A stretch of 64,000 nucleotides of DNA from an uncultured Ruminococcus sp. (lineage in GTDB: Bacteria; Bacillota; Clostridia; Oscillospirales; Acutalibacteraceae): positions 26,207 through 90,206 of the forward strand of contig CAJODM010000012.1 in assembly GCA_905233755.1 (NCBI GenBank). Direction: 5' to 3'. Positions 27,871-37,611 of this stretch are shown in pieces. Within the stretch, counting starts at the first letter, position 1. Each line of letters starts with the position of its first letter. The translations under genes were made by a program, and so were the position numbers. The notes beneath the pieces are model-generated. The model was not told the DNA's origin. It searched no databases and was given only the letters and a program-made list of their open reading frames with translations.

Positions 27871-29151
27871 ATGCAGTATCAAGATTATACGAGAGAGCAG
27901 CTTTTGGCCGAGCGCGACCGCCTGCGCGCCGACTATCGCGAGATCAAGAAGCTCGGGCTGCGGCTGAACATGTCCCGCGGGGTTCCCAGTCCCGAGCAGC
28001 TGGGGCTGTCGCTGCCGATGCTGGATATCATCCACAGCGAGTCGGACTGCCGCGCGATCGACGGCTCCGACTGCCGCAACTACGGGCTGCTGGACGGCAT
28101 CCCCTCCTGCCGGCAGATGATGGCGGATATGATGGAGGTCACCCCGAACATGGTCATGGTCGGCGGCAACTCGTCGCTGAACATGATGTTCGACACCATC
28201 GCCTGTTTTATGAACAAGCCGGTCGTCAAGGGCGAGCGCCCGTGGTGCGAGGTAGCGGACAGAAAGTTCCTCTGTCCCGCGCCGGGCTATGACCGCCACT
28301 TCGGCATTACCGGTTACTTCGGCTTTGAGATGATACCGGTGCCGATGCATCCCGACGGCCCCGATATGGATCTTGTCGAACAGCTCGTCAAGGATCCGTC
28401 CGTCAAGGGGATCTGGTGCGTACCGAAGTACTCGAACCCCGAGGGCATCACCTACTCAAACGAGGTCGTGCGCCGGTTCGCGTCGCTAAATCCCGCTGCG
28501 CCCGACTTCAGGATCATGTGGGACAACGCCTACTGCATCCACGATCTCACCGATTCGGGCGATACGCTGCTGCCGATCATGGCGGCGTGTGAGCAGGCGG
28601 GACATCCCGACCTGCCGATCCTGTTCTGCTCGACCTCGAAGATCACCTTCCCCGGTTCCGGCGTCGCGGCGATGGCGGCGTCGATGAACAACATGAAGGT
28701 CATCAAGAACAAGTACAAGTACCAGACCATCGGTTATGACAAGATCAACATGCTCCGTCATGTCCGGTTCTTCGGCAGCTTTGACGGGATGAAGGCGCAT
28801 ATGGCAAAGCACCGCGCCGTTATCGCGCCGCGGTTCGAGCTCGTGATGGATCGTATCGATACACAGCTGTCGGACTACGGCGTGATCTCCTACAACCGGC
28901 CGCGCGGCGGGTACTTCGTCAGCGTCTATGTGACGCACGGCACCGCCAAGCGCGTCGTTGACCTGTGCACCGAGGCGGGGGTGACGCTCACCAACGCCGG
29001 CGCCACCTATCCATACGGCAAGGATCCCGACGATTCGAATATCCGTATTGCGCCGACCTATCCGTCGCTCGACGAGCTGTCGAAGGCGATGGATATCTTC
29101 TGCATCTGTACACGGCTCGCATCGGTCGAGAAACTCCTTTCGGATGCTTGA
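27871..29151 (+). CDS. PLP-dependent aminotransferase (class I/II-like)
   Basis: GLRLNMSRGVPSPEQL, YGLLDGIPSCRQMMADMM, MWDNAYCIHDL, CSTSKITFPGSGVA (PLP Lys region). Confidence 0.88.
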   Translation: MQYQDYTREQLLAERDRLRADYREIKKLGLRLNMSRGVPSPEQLGLSLPMLDIIHSESDCRAIDGSDCRNYGLLDGIPSCRQMMADMMEVTPNMVMVGGNSSLNMMFDTIACFMNKPVVKGERPWCEVADRKFLCPAPGYDRHFGITGYFGFEMIPVPMHPDGPDMDLVEQLVKDPSVKGIWCVPKYSNPEGITYSNEVVRRFASLNPAAPDFRIMWDNAYCIHDLTDSGDTLLPIMAACEQAGHPDLPILFCSTSKITFPGSGVAAMAASMNNMKVIKNKYKYQTIGYDKINMLRHVRFFGSFDGMKAHMAKHRAVIAPRFELVMDRIDTQLSDYGVISYNRPRGGYFVSVYVTHGTAKRVVDLCTEAGVTLTNAGATYPYGKDPDDSNIRIAPTYPSLDELSKAMDIFCICTRLASVEKLLSDA

Positions 29152-29379
29152 TCGACGCTTATGATCTCCTGTTCCTGCGGGCTGACCGACGATCGGTCGG
29201 CCTCGTCTTTTATTCTTAATCGGAATAATGACTATTTTGTCATTTTCTGCATCGTTTCTTGACTTTTAGCGGAATAGTCTGTATAATTATTCTGTTATGA
29301 TTGAAAGTGTATCTTGTGGTAGTGCCGTCTGACAGTCCCAAGATATGGCTTTCGGAAAGAAACATATGGAGGTTTAGGC

Positions 29380-30717
29380 ATGAAAAGAATTCCAAAGCCG
29401 GTATTCTTCATTGTCGCCATCCTGATCCTTGTCTTTGCCTGTACGGCATTCTTCGGCGTCAAGTACTATGACGGCGATGTACAGCATACGGTGATCAAGG
29501 GTCTGAGCGACATCCGATGGGGAATAGACATCCGCGGCGGTGTTGAGGCGACCTTCAAGCCGGCAGGCGAGGTCGACGCGACGGATGAACAGCTTGATTC
29601 TGCAAAATCTATTATCGAAACCCGTATGGTCTCCAGCGGTATCACCGACTATGAGCTGTACGTTGACTATGGTTCAGATCGTATCATCGTTCGCTATCCG
29701 TGGAAAGAGGACGAGACCGAGTTCGATCCGGTCGCGGCTATCGACGAGCTTGCCGCTACGGCGCACCTGTCGTTCCGCAACTCTGACGGCGAAGAGCTGA
29801 TGGACGGCTCCTCTGTCCAGAGCGCCCAGGCGGGCGTCAACACCGAGAGCGGTTCTTCGAGCGAGTACCTCGTGCTGCTCGATCTCACCGACGAGGGTGC
29901 CGACCTGTTCGCCTCGATCACCGAAGAGTATCTGAACCAGACCATCGCTATCTACATGGATGATATCGAGCTTTCGGCACCGACGGTCCAGTCGGTCATC
30001 TCTGACGGCTCGGCACAGATCACCGGTGACTTCACCGCCGAGGAGGCGGTCCAGCTTGCGAACCAGATCAACGGCGGTGCGCTGCCCTTCGATCTCGAGA
30101 CCGCGTCCTTCGGTTCGGTCTCCGCGACATTGGGTCAGAACTCGCTGATCGCGATGGGCTATGCTGCGATCATCGCGTTCGTGCTGATCGCGCTGTTCAT
30201 GATCCTCCGTTATCGCGTACCGGGGTTCGTGGCGGTCATCGCGCTGATCGGTCAGCTTGCGCTGTCGGTTGCCGCTGTCAGCCGCTACTTCAACGTGTTC
30301 AACTCCTTCACCATGACCCTGCCCGGTATCGCCGGTATCATCCTGTCGGTCGGTATGGGCGTTGACGCGAACATCATCACCGCCGAGCGTATCAAAGAGG
30401 AGTTCCGCTCCGGCAAGACGCTCGACTCAGCGATCGAGCGCGGCACCAAGAACTCGCTGTCTGCTATCATTGACGGTAACATGACGGTCGTTATCGTGTC
30501 CATCATCCTGCTGCTGGTGTTCGGCCCGTCCAACATCCTCTCGGTGATCTTCGGCCAGTCCACCACCGGTACCATCTATGCCTTCGGTTATACGCTGCTC
30601 GTCGGCGTTATCTCCAACTTCATCATGGGCGTATGGCTCTCGCGCACGATGCTCAAGAGTATAGCCGGCGTCGGATTCCTGCGTAAAAAATGGTTGTTCG
30701 GAGGTGCCGGAAAATGA
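29380..30717 (+). CDS. secD: protein translocase subunit SecD
   Basis: LSDIRWGIDIRGGVEATFKPAG, ITGDFTAEEAVQLANQINGGALPF, GVDANIITAERIKEEFRSGKTLDSAIE. Confidence 0.93.
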   Translation: MKRIPKPVFFIVAILILVFACTAFFGVKYYDGDVQHTVIKGLSDIRWGIDIRGGVEATFKPAGEVDATDEQLDSAKSIIETRMVSSGITDYELYVDYGSDRIIVRYPWKEDETEFDPVAAIDELAATAHLSFRNSDGEELMDGSSVQSAQAGVNTESGSSSEYLVLLDLTDEGADLFASITEEYLNQTIAIYMDDIELSAPTVQSVISDGSAQITGDFTAEEAVQLANQINGGALPFDLETASFGSVSATLGQNSLIAMGYAAIIAFVLIALFMILRYRVPGFVAVIALIGQLALSVAAVSRYFNVFNSFTMTLPGIAGIILSVGMGVDANIITAERIKEEFRSGKTLDSAIERGTKNSLSAIIDGNMTVVIVSIILLLVFGPSNILSVIFGQSTTGTIYAFGYTLLVGVISNFIMGVWLSRTMLKSIAGVGFLRKKWLFGGAGK

Positions 30718-31652
30718 AAAGAGACATGAACTTCATCGGTCATAGCAAGATATTCTTCACTATCTCTCTGTGCATCATTCTCATCGGTATCGTCTGCAAC
30801 ATCATCTTCGGCGCGACCCTGGATATCCAGTTCAAGGGCGGCACCATCATCACCTACGGATTTGTGGGCGAGGTGGATGAGAACGCGCTGAAGGATACCA
30901 TCCAGGGCGCCACCCCCGACAACAACGTCACCTTTACCATCACCCGCGATATCCTCAACAATACCGAGGACGAGGACGCCTATGCCATTCAGATCCAGTT
31001 CTCCGGCGAGGAGGCGATCGAGACTGCCGATCAGCAGGCGATCACCGATGCGCTGACCGAGGCGTTCCCCGACAACGGATTCGTCTATCAGGAGGCGTCG
31101 TCCGTCGAGGCGTCGATGGGTCTGAAATTCCTGCTCAAGTGTCTTGTCGCGGTAGCGATCGCGTCTGTGCTGATGGTGCTCTATGTCACCATCCGGTTCA
31201 AGCGCATCGGCGGTCTGTCCGCCGGTGTGATGGCGCTGGTCGCACTGTTCCACGATGTGGCGATGATCTACTTTATGTACGTCATCTTCCGCATGCCGAT
31301 CGACTCGAACTTCATCGCGGTCGTGCTGATGATCCTCGGCTACTCGCTCAACGATACCATCGTCATCTATGACCGTGTCCGTGAGGAACGCCGTGTCATG
31401 GGCCCCAAGGCCGACCTTGCCGATGTCTTCAACCATTCGGCGAGCTCCGTGTTCTCGCGTACCATCGCGACCTCGATCACGACCCTTGTCGCGATCGCGA
31501 CGGTCTATGTGGTCGCTGTGATATTCTCGCTCGACTCGGTTCAGAGCTTTGCGCTGCCGATGATGATCGGCGTCGTCTCCGGATGCTACTCGTCGCTGTG
31601 TATCGCCGGTCCCCTCTGGGTTTTCTGGAACAAGCGCAAGCAGTCATCGTAA
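30714..31652 (+). CDS. secF: protein translocase subunit SecF
   Basis: TLDIQFKGGTIITYGF, GYSLNDTIVIYDRVREE; ATG overlaps the secD stop. Confidence 0.93.
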   Translation: MKRDMNFIGHSKIFFTISLCIILIGIVCNIIFGATLDIQFKGGTIITYGFVGEVDENALKDTIQGATPDNNVTFTITRDILNNTEDEDAYAIQIQFSGEEAIETADQQAITDALTEAFPDNGFVYQEASSVEASMGLKFLLKCLVAVAIASVLMVLYVTIRFKRIGGLSAGVMALVALFHDVAMIYFMYVIFRMPIDSNFIAVVLMILGYSLNDTIVIYDRVREERRVMGPKADLADVFNHSASSVFSRTIATSITTLVAIATVYVVAVIFSLDSVQSFALPMMIGVVSGCYSSLCIAGPLWVFWNKRKQSS

Positions 31653-31677
31653 CATCAGCTTCACGTATCTGTATATC

Positions 31678-31710
31678 AAACGCACCGCAGGGATCCTGCG
31701 GTGCGTTTTG
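31678..31710. terminator. bidirectional intrinsic terminator between secF and the DUF421/DUF4363 pair
   Basis: CGCACCGCAGG-GAT-CCTGCGGTGCG flanked by AAA/TTTT. Confidence 0.8.
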
Positions 31711-32091
31711 CTATAGGATGTTCTCGATACACGGCGTCTGGGCGTTCGACAGGTTGATGAGCTGTCGCTTTGCCACCGCCGACACGGCGAGAAACTCGCT
31801 GATATCACCCGTCTGTGAGTATCGCCTGAGCATCGCGATATTCAGCGCGATCTCGCTGACGTCGCTGTGCTGGAGAAAGATCTCCATCGTCCGCTCGCCG
31901 AGCGTGAACCGATGATCGAGCTTCTCGACCGTCTCCTGAGCATCGGTGATGGCGTTCTGCTCGATCTGTTCCTCGGCGGTGCTGAGCATCTCGATATAGA
32001 TGTCCGCGCTTGAGGTGATATAGAAGTACTGGTAGAGCGTGAACGCCGCTACCGCGATCACGATGAGCAGCGCGATGATCCCTCGTTTCAT
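31711..32091 (-). CDS. DUF4363 family protein
   Basis: Membrane-anchored small protein MKRGIIALLIVIAVAAFTLYQYFYI...; partner of an adjacent DUF421 protein. Confidence 0.7.
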   Translation of the reverse strand: MKRGIIALLIVIAVAAFTLYQYFYITSSADIYIEMLSTAEEQIEQNAITDAQETVEKLDHRFTLGERTMEIFLQHSDVSEIALNIAMLRRYSQTGDISEFLAVSAVAKRQLINLSNAQTPCIENIL

Positions 32092-32615
32092 GTGTTCTCC
32101 CCGCCTTTTTCTACGCTCTCGATCTCGTCTATGAGCTCTGTGCTCTCGACGGTATCGTCCCGATCCTCTTGCATCAGCACGCTGATGCTGCCATTCGGCT
32201 CGATGATAGCATACCGGATGCTCTCTGTATCGAACACCTGCTGCTGCCGCAGCAGCGAGTAGACGTCCTCCTCGCTCACCCTCAGGCGCCTTAGCTCGCT
32301 TTTGATCATCCTGCCGTCCTTGATGACGACGATCGGATGACCGCACACGATCCCCCTGAACCGACGGGACTTGAGCATGATGATCGAGACGCACAGCTCC
32401 AGCGCGATGAGCAGCATCACCGGCACCGCGCTCATCATCAGCGGGCGCGAGGGATTCTCGAGCGGCAGCGACGCGATCTCGGAGATGATGAGCGTGATGA
32501 CCAGCTCTGAGGTCTGCATATCGCTGACCTGGCGTTTTCCCATCAGCCGCACGGCGACGATGACCAGGATGTAGACGATGACGGTTCTGATGATGATTGT
32601 CAACATATGCTTCAC
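32088..32615 (-). CDS. DUF421/YetF-family membrane protein
   Basis: VRLMGKRQVSDMQTSELVITLIISEIASLPLENPSRPL, GHPIVVIKDGRMIKSELRRLRVSEEDVYSLLRQQQVF. Confidence 0.88.
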   Translation of the reverse strand: MKHMLTIIIRTVIVYILVIVAVRLMGKRQVSDMQTSELVITLIISEIASLPLENPSRPLMMSAVPVMLLIALELCVSIIMLKSRRFRGIVCGHPIVVIKDGRMIKSELRRLRVSEEDVYSLLRQQQVFDTESIRYAIIEPNGSISVLMQEDRDDTVESTELIDEIESVEKGGENT

Positions 32616-32672
32616 CCATCCTAGTATGCGCTTTTTCCGTCGGTTTATCCCGCGACAAAATGGGGAGAATAT

Positions 32673-32695
32673 TTTTATGCAATTTCTGCATAAAA
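32673..32695. promoter_or_regulatory. perfect inverted repeat upstream of hprK
   Basis: TTTTATGCA-ATTTC-TGCATAAAA. Confidence 0.45.
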
Positions 32696-32786
32696 CCGTG
32701 CATATATTCTTTATTAGGTTTATAACCCCAACTCGTTGGAGTATAATATACTATGATTCAAAATATCGTAGGAAAGAAGGCGCATT

Positions 32787-33755
32787 ATGAGCGATAATCC
32801 GTATTTTGTCACCCTGACACAGCTGATCCGTGAGATAGGTCTGACCGAGTACTATATGCCTGCCGAACCGTCCGATATCCATATCACCGTCAACGACGTC
32901 GACCGTCCGGGGCTGGAGCTTGTGGGGTATATGGACTTCTTCGACAGCCGCTATCTGATCGCCTTCGGACGCACCGAGATGTCTTTTCTCGAGTCCGAGA
33001 CCACCGAGAAGCAGATCGAGCATCTCGAGCCGATTTTTGAGCAGAAACCGCCGGCCGTGATCGTCGCGCGCGACATCACCCCGCTGCCGGTGATGCTGGA
33101 GCTGGCACAGACCTACGGCGTGCCGATCCTGACCACCCCCGATACCACCTCTGCTGTCACGGCGGGGATCGTGGCGTTGCTGAGCGTTGAGCTTGCGCCC
33201 CGTATCACCCGTCACGGCGTGCTGGTCGAGGTGTACGGCGAAGGATGCCTGCTGATCGGCGACTCCGGCGTCGGCAAGTCCGAGACCGCGATCGAGCTTG
33301 TCAAGCGCGGCCATCGGCTGATCGCCGACGATGCGGTCGAGATCAAGCGCGTCTCCAAGCGTTCGCTGGTCGGCTCCTCACCCGAGAACATCCGCCACTT
33401 TATCGAGCTGCGCGGTATCGGCATCATCAACGCCCGCCGGATCTTCGGTATCGGCGCGGTGAAGGTATCCGAGAAGATCGACCTCGTCATCAACCTCGAG
33501 CTGTGGAACTCGAAGAAGGTCTATGACCGCATGGGCATGGATGACGAGTATATGGAGATCCTCGGGCTCGAGGTCCCCGTCGTTACTATCCCTGTCAAGC
33601 CCGGGCGCAACCTCGCCGTGATCATCGAGGTCGCCGCCATGAACCATCGCCAGAAGAAGATGGGCTACAACGGCGCACAGGAGCTGCTGCAGAACCTCGG
33701 GATGGATATCAGCCCCGACGACATCGGCAAGAAGCGCATCGATACCAACTGGTGA
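32787..33755 (+). CDS. hprK: HPr kinase/phosphorylase
   Basis: GDSGVGKSETAIELVKRGHRLIADDAVEIKR, LRGIGIINARRIFG, VPVKPGRN-type motif. Confidence 0.95.
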   Translation: MSDNPYFVTLTQLIREIGLTEYYMPAEPSDIHITVNDVDRPGLELVGYMDFFDSRYLIAFGRTEMSFLESETTEKQIEHLEPIFEQKPPAVIVARDITPLPVMLELAQTYGVPILTTPDTTSAVTAGIVALLSVELAPRITRHGVLVEVYGEGCLLIGDSGVGKSETAIELVKRGHRLIADDAVEIKRVSKRSLVGSSPENIRHFIELRGIGIINARRIFGIGAVKVSEKIDLVINLELWNSKKVYDRMGMDDEYMEILGLEVPVVTIPVKPGRNLAVIIEVAAMNHRQKKMGYNGAQELLQNLGMDISPDDIGKKRIDTNW

Positions 33756-33761
33756 TGTGAT

Positions 33762-34664
33762 ATGATGAACCAACTGACAGCTTTCTTGGAAGAACAGCAT
33801 ATCGCCTATCGGCTGCACGAGCCCATGCGGGCGCATACCACCTTTAAGATCGGCGGCGAGGCGGACGTCTGTCTGACCGTCTGTTCTGTCGACGAACTCA
33901 TCGGTGTGCTCGCGCGCTGCCGTGCGCTCGGCATCCCCGCCATGGTGATCGGCAGGGGGTCGAATCTGCTCGTGTCCGACGAGGGGATCGAGGGCGCGGT
34001 GATCGAGCTGGGCGGTGCGTTCCGTAAGCTTTCGGTCGACGGCGATACCGTCACCTGCGGCGCGGGCGTCAGCTTGTCAAAGCTCTGTACCGTCGCCTGT
34101 GAGCACGGGCTCTCCGGGCTCGAGTTTGCCTACGGAATCCCCGGGTCTGTCGGCGGCGCGGTGTATATGAACGCCGGCGCCTATGGCGGCGAGATGCGCG
34201 ATGTCTGCGCGGATGTGACCGCACTCTCCGAGAGCGGTGCGATCTGCGTTGTCGATAGAGCGGACTGTGCGTTCGGCTACCGCACCTCTGTCTTCAAGAC
34301 GAGTGGCGATATTATTCTTTTTTCGAAATTTATGTTACATCCCGACGACAGTGCAGCGATCCGTTCCCGCATGGACGACTACATGGATCGCCGCCGCTCA
34401 AAGCAGCCGCTGGAGTACCCCTCTGCGGGCTCGGTGTTCAAGCGCCCTGTCGGCGCGTTTGCCGGCACGCTGATCGAGTCCTGCGGGCTGAAGGGGACGT
34501 CCGTCGGCGGCGCTCAGGTCTCTATAAAGCACGCCGGATTTATCATCAACACCGGCGGCGCGACCTGTGACGATGTGATGCGCCTTGTTGCGCTGATACA
34601 AGAGCGCGTCAAGCACGAGACCGGCTATGACCTTCAGCGCGAGATCATCCGGATAGGGAGGTAG
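33762..34664 (+). CDS. murB: UDP-N-acetylenolpyruvoylglucosamine reductase
   Basis: MRAHTTFKIGGEADV, IGRGSNLLVSDEGI, GIPGSVGGAVYMNAGAYGGEM, PSAGSVFKRP. Confidence 0.95.
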   Translation: MMNQLTAFLEEQHIAYRLHEPMRAHTTFKIGGEADVCLTVCSVDELIGVLARCRALGIPAMVIGRGSNLLVSDEGIEGAVIELGGAFRKLSVDGDTVTCGAGVSLSKLCTVACEHGLSGLEFAYGIPGSVGGAVYMNAGAYGGEMRDVCADVTALSESGAICVVDRADCAFGYRTSVFKTSGDIILFSKFMLHPDDSAAIRSRMDDYMDRRRSKQPLEYPSAGSVFKRPVGAFAGTLIESCGLKGTSVGGAQVSIKHAGFIINTGGATCDDVMRLVALIQERVKHETGYDLQREIIRIGR

Positions 34665-34667
34665 AGG

Positions 34668-35534
34668 ATGGAATTTGTCATTGTCACCGGACTCTCGGGC
34701 GCCGGCAAGACCAACGCCCTGCACGCGATGGAGGATCTCGGGTTCTACTGCGTCGATAACCTGCCGCCTCAGCTGCTCATTACCTTCTATGAGCTGTGCG
34801 AGAAGAGCACCGACAAGCGGATGCAGCGCGTCGCCGTGGTGGCGGACGCCCGCTCCGGCGAGATGTTCGCCGATATCGACAACGTGATCCGCTCGGCGCG
34901 GGCCTTGGGCAAGAAGTTCAAGATCCTCTATCTGGATGCGAAGAACGATACCCTTCTCATCCGCTACAAGGAGACCCGCCGCAAGCACCCGCTCTTTGAC
35001 GAGCTGGCGACCGCGTCGGTCGAGGACGCCGTCGAGCTCGAGAACGAGCTGATGAAGGTCGTCAAAGAGTCCGCCGACTATATCATCGACACCACCTACA
35101 TGGATCTCAAGCAGCTGCGCGAGCGCGTGAACACCCTGTTCACCGACGAGAGCGGCGCGCCGATGGTCGTCACCTGTGTTTCATTCGGGTTCAAGTACGG
35201 GATCCTGCGCGAGGCGGACCTTGTGATCGACGTCCGCTGCCTGCCCAACCCGTTCTATATCGAGGAGCTCAAGCCCCTCACCGGCCTTGATGAGGAGGTC
35301 AGGAGCTATATCAACAGCTTTGACGTCACCGGTGAATTCATGACAAAGCTGATCGACTTCATCGACTTTACGCTCCCTCTCTATCAGAAGGAGGGGAAGA
35401 GCGAGCTTGTCATCGGCATCGGCTGCACCGGCGGCAAGCACCGCTCCGTTACCGTAGCGCGCGCTGTGAACGCCCATCTGATCGAGCATCATCAGCGCTC
35501 GCTGATCCATCACCGCGACATCTGGAAGGCATAG
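34668..35534 (+). CDS. rapZ: RNase adapter/nucleotide-binding protein RapZ (YvcJ)
   Basis: VTGLSGAGKTNALHAMEDLGFYCVDNLPPQLL, FGFKYGILREADLVIDVRCLPNPF, GIGCTGGKHRSVTVA. Confidence 0.95.
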   Translation: MEFVIVTGLSGAGKTNALHAMEDLGFYCVDNLPPQLLITFYELCEKSTDKRMQRVAVVADARSGEMFADIDNVIRSARALGKKFKILYLDAKNDTLLIRYKETRRKHPLFDELATASVEDAVELENELMKVVKESADYIIDTTYMDLKQLRERVNTLFTDESGAPMVVTCVSFGFKYGILREADLVIDVRCLPNPFYIEELKPLTGLDEEVRSYINSFDVTGEFMTKLIDFIDFTLPLYQKEGKSELVIGIGCTGGKHRSVTVARAVNAHLIEHHQRSLIHHRDIWKA

Positions 35535-35544
35535 GGGGCGGCGT

Positions 35545-36483
35545 ATGTCCTTTTCATCCGATACCAAGCGCGAGCTGTGCACAAAGCTCTCGACCCGCCG
35601 GTCGCTGCAGCGCAGCGAGCTGTATGCGATGCTGCTGCTATCTAAGACCTTCTCGTCCTCTTCGATCGTCTTCAAGACCGAGAACGAGGACACCTTCTCC
35701 CACTTTGTCTTTCTGCTGACGGGACTGTTCAAACCGCAGTTCGAGGTCACCGGCCCTTTGCGCGGCGAGAGCGGCAAGAACCGCAGCTTTACCGTCACCG
35801 TTACGCGGCCGTCCGACTGTCGGCGCATCTATGACGACTTCGGGCACGACGACCGTGACGTTACTTTGCGCGTCAACCGCGCCAACCTCGATGACGAGGA
35901 GGCGCATCGCGCGTTCATCCGCGGAGCATTCATCGCCTGCGGCTCCGTCACCGATCCCGAGAAAGGATATCATCTGGAGTTCACCGTCAGCCACCGCAAC
36001 CTCTGCCTTGATATCTGCCGCATCATCTGCGAGATACAGGACTGTGATATCAGCGTCAAGCTCCTGTCCCGCTCGGGCTCCTATATCGCCTATGTCAAGG
36101 ACAGCGAGCAGATTACCGATCTGCTCACCTATATGGGCGCTGCCGTGTCCGCCATGAACATCATGGGCACCAAGGCGCTCAAGCAGGTGCGCGTCGCCGC
36201 AAACCGCCGTACCAACTCCGAGATCGCAAACCTGCAGAAGACCGCCGCCGCCTCTGCCGCCCAGCTGCGGGCGATCCAGACGCTGCGCGCCGACGGACGG
36301 TACAACACCCTCTCTGACGAGCTCAAATCTGTCGCAGAGCTGCGTCTCGAGTACCCCGAGCTGACGCTGCGCGAGCTGGGAGAGCGGCTCGATCCCCCCA
36401 TATCCCGCAGCGGCGTGAACCACCGCATCGAGAAGATCATGAAACTGGCGTCCGTACAGCCGAAGGAGGAACATCATGGATAA
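35545..36483 (+). CDS. whiA: DNA-binding protein WhiA
   Basis: SFSSDTKRELC, RGAFIACGSVTDPEKGYHLEF, LRLEYPELTLRELGERLDPPISRSGVNHRIEKI. Confidence 0.95.
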   Translation: MSFSSDTKRELCTKLSTRRSLQRSELYAMLLLSKTFSSSSIVFKTENEDTFSHFVFLLTGLFKPQFEVTGPLRGESGKNRSFTVTVTRPSDCRRIYDDFGHDDRDVTLRVNRANLDDEEAHRAFIRGAFIACGSVTDPEKGYHLEFTVSHRNLCLDICRIICEIQDCDISVKLLSRSGSYIAYVKDSEQITDLLTYMGAAVSAMNIMGTKALKQVRVAANRRTNSEIANLQKTAAASAAQLRAIQTLRADGRYNTLSDELKSVAELRLEYPELTLRELGERLDPPISRSGVNHRIEKIMKLASVQPKEEHHG

Positions 36484-36709
36484 CGAGAAACGCTCTTTTG
36501 AAGAAGTCTACCGTCAGCTCACCGAGACAGTACACGCGATGGAGGACCCCGCCGTCACGCTCGAGCAGAGCATGGAGCTGTACGAGCGGGCAGGGACGCT
36601 CGTCGTCGAGTGCGAGCGGATCCTCAAGGACGCAAAGACCGAGATCACCGATATCAACACCCGCATCAGCGAGCTGCGTGCCCGCGAGCTGGGTGATTTG
36701 GAGGAGTGA
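36476..36709 (+). CDS. xseB: exodeoxyribonuclease VII small subunit
   Basis: SFEEVYRQLTETVHAMEDPAVTLEQSMELYERAGTLVVECERILKDAK. Confidence 0.88.
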   Translation: MDNEKRSFEEVYRQLTETVHAMEDPAVTLEQSMELYERAGTLVVECERILKDAKTEITDINTRISELRARELGDLEE

Positions 36710-36714
36710 GCCCG

Positions 36715-37590
36715 ATGCTTACCGATAGCTTACAGCAGGTAGAATCCCTGCTGCGCGATACCTTCTCTGTCAGCGTCCCGCCGGCCCAGAAGGTCTATGA
36801 CGCTGCGCTGTACTCATTGATGCTGCCCGGCAAGCGCGTGCGCCCCACCTTGACGCTGCTGTTCGCACAGGCGTGCTGCGGCTCGTCGGCGCACGCCGTG
36901 CCGTTCGCTGCGGCGGTCGAGATGATCCATACCTACTCGCTGATCCATGATGACCTGCCGGCGATGGATGACGACGACTTTCGCCGCGGACAGCCCTCGA
37001 ACCACAGGGTGTTCGGCGAGGATATTGCGATCCTTGCCGGCGACGCGCTGCACAGCGCGGCATATACCGCGATGCTCAGCGATGCGGTGTTCCTGTCCGT
37101 CGGCGTCGAGAGCGCCGCACGCGCCGCCTACGTCCTCTCTGAGAAGAGCGGGATCCGCGGGATGGTCGGCGGCCAGACCACCGATGTCATGAGCGAGGGT
37201 CGGCATGTCGGGATCGACACTATGACCTTCATGGATGAGGGCAAGACCGCCGCGCTGATCGAGGCGGCTTGTATGATGGGCTGTATCGTGTCGGGCGGCG
37301 ACAGTGGCCAGATAGCCGCCGCCGAGAGCTACGGCCGCCATATCGGTATGGCGTTCCAGATTATCGACGATATCCTCGACGTCACCTCCACCACCGAGGA
37401 ACTCGGCAAGCCCGTCGGCAGCGACGCCGAGAACAGAAAGTCGACCTATGTCTCGCTGCTCGGGATCGAGCGATGCCGACAGCTTGCTGATGAATATACC
37501 CGCAGCGCGCTCGATGCGCTCTCGGTATTCGAGGGGGATACCACCTCGCTTGCCGAGTTTGCGCTGCAGCTGCGTGATCGCAGAAAATAA
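36715..37590 (+). CDS. ispA: polyprenyl synthetase (geranyl/farnesyl diphosphate synthase)
   Basis: GKRVRPTLTLL, EMIHTYSLIHDDLPAMDDDDFRRGQPSNH, FQIIDDILDVT. Confidence 0.93.
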   Translation: MLTDSLQQVESLLRDTFSVSVPPAQKVYDAALYSLMLPGKRVRPTLTLLFAQACCGSSAHAVPFAAAVEMIHTYSLIHDDLPAMDDDDFRRGQPSNHRVFGEDIAILAGDALHSAAYTAMLSDAVFLSVGVESAARAAYVLSEKSGIRGMVGGQTTDVMSEGRHVGIDTMTFMDEGKTAALIEAACMMGCIVSGGDSGQIAAAESYGRHIGMAFQIIDDILDVTSTTEELGKPVGSDAENRKSTYVSLLGIERCRQLADEYTRSALDALSVFEGDTTSLAEFALQLRDRRK

Positions 37591-37611
37591 TTTTTCAGAT
37601 AAGGTAACCCC

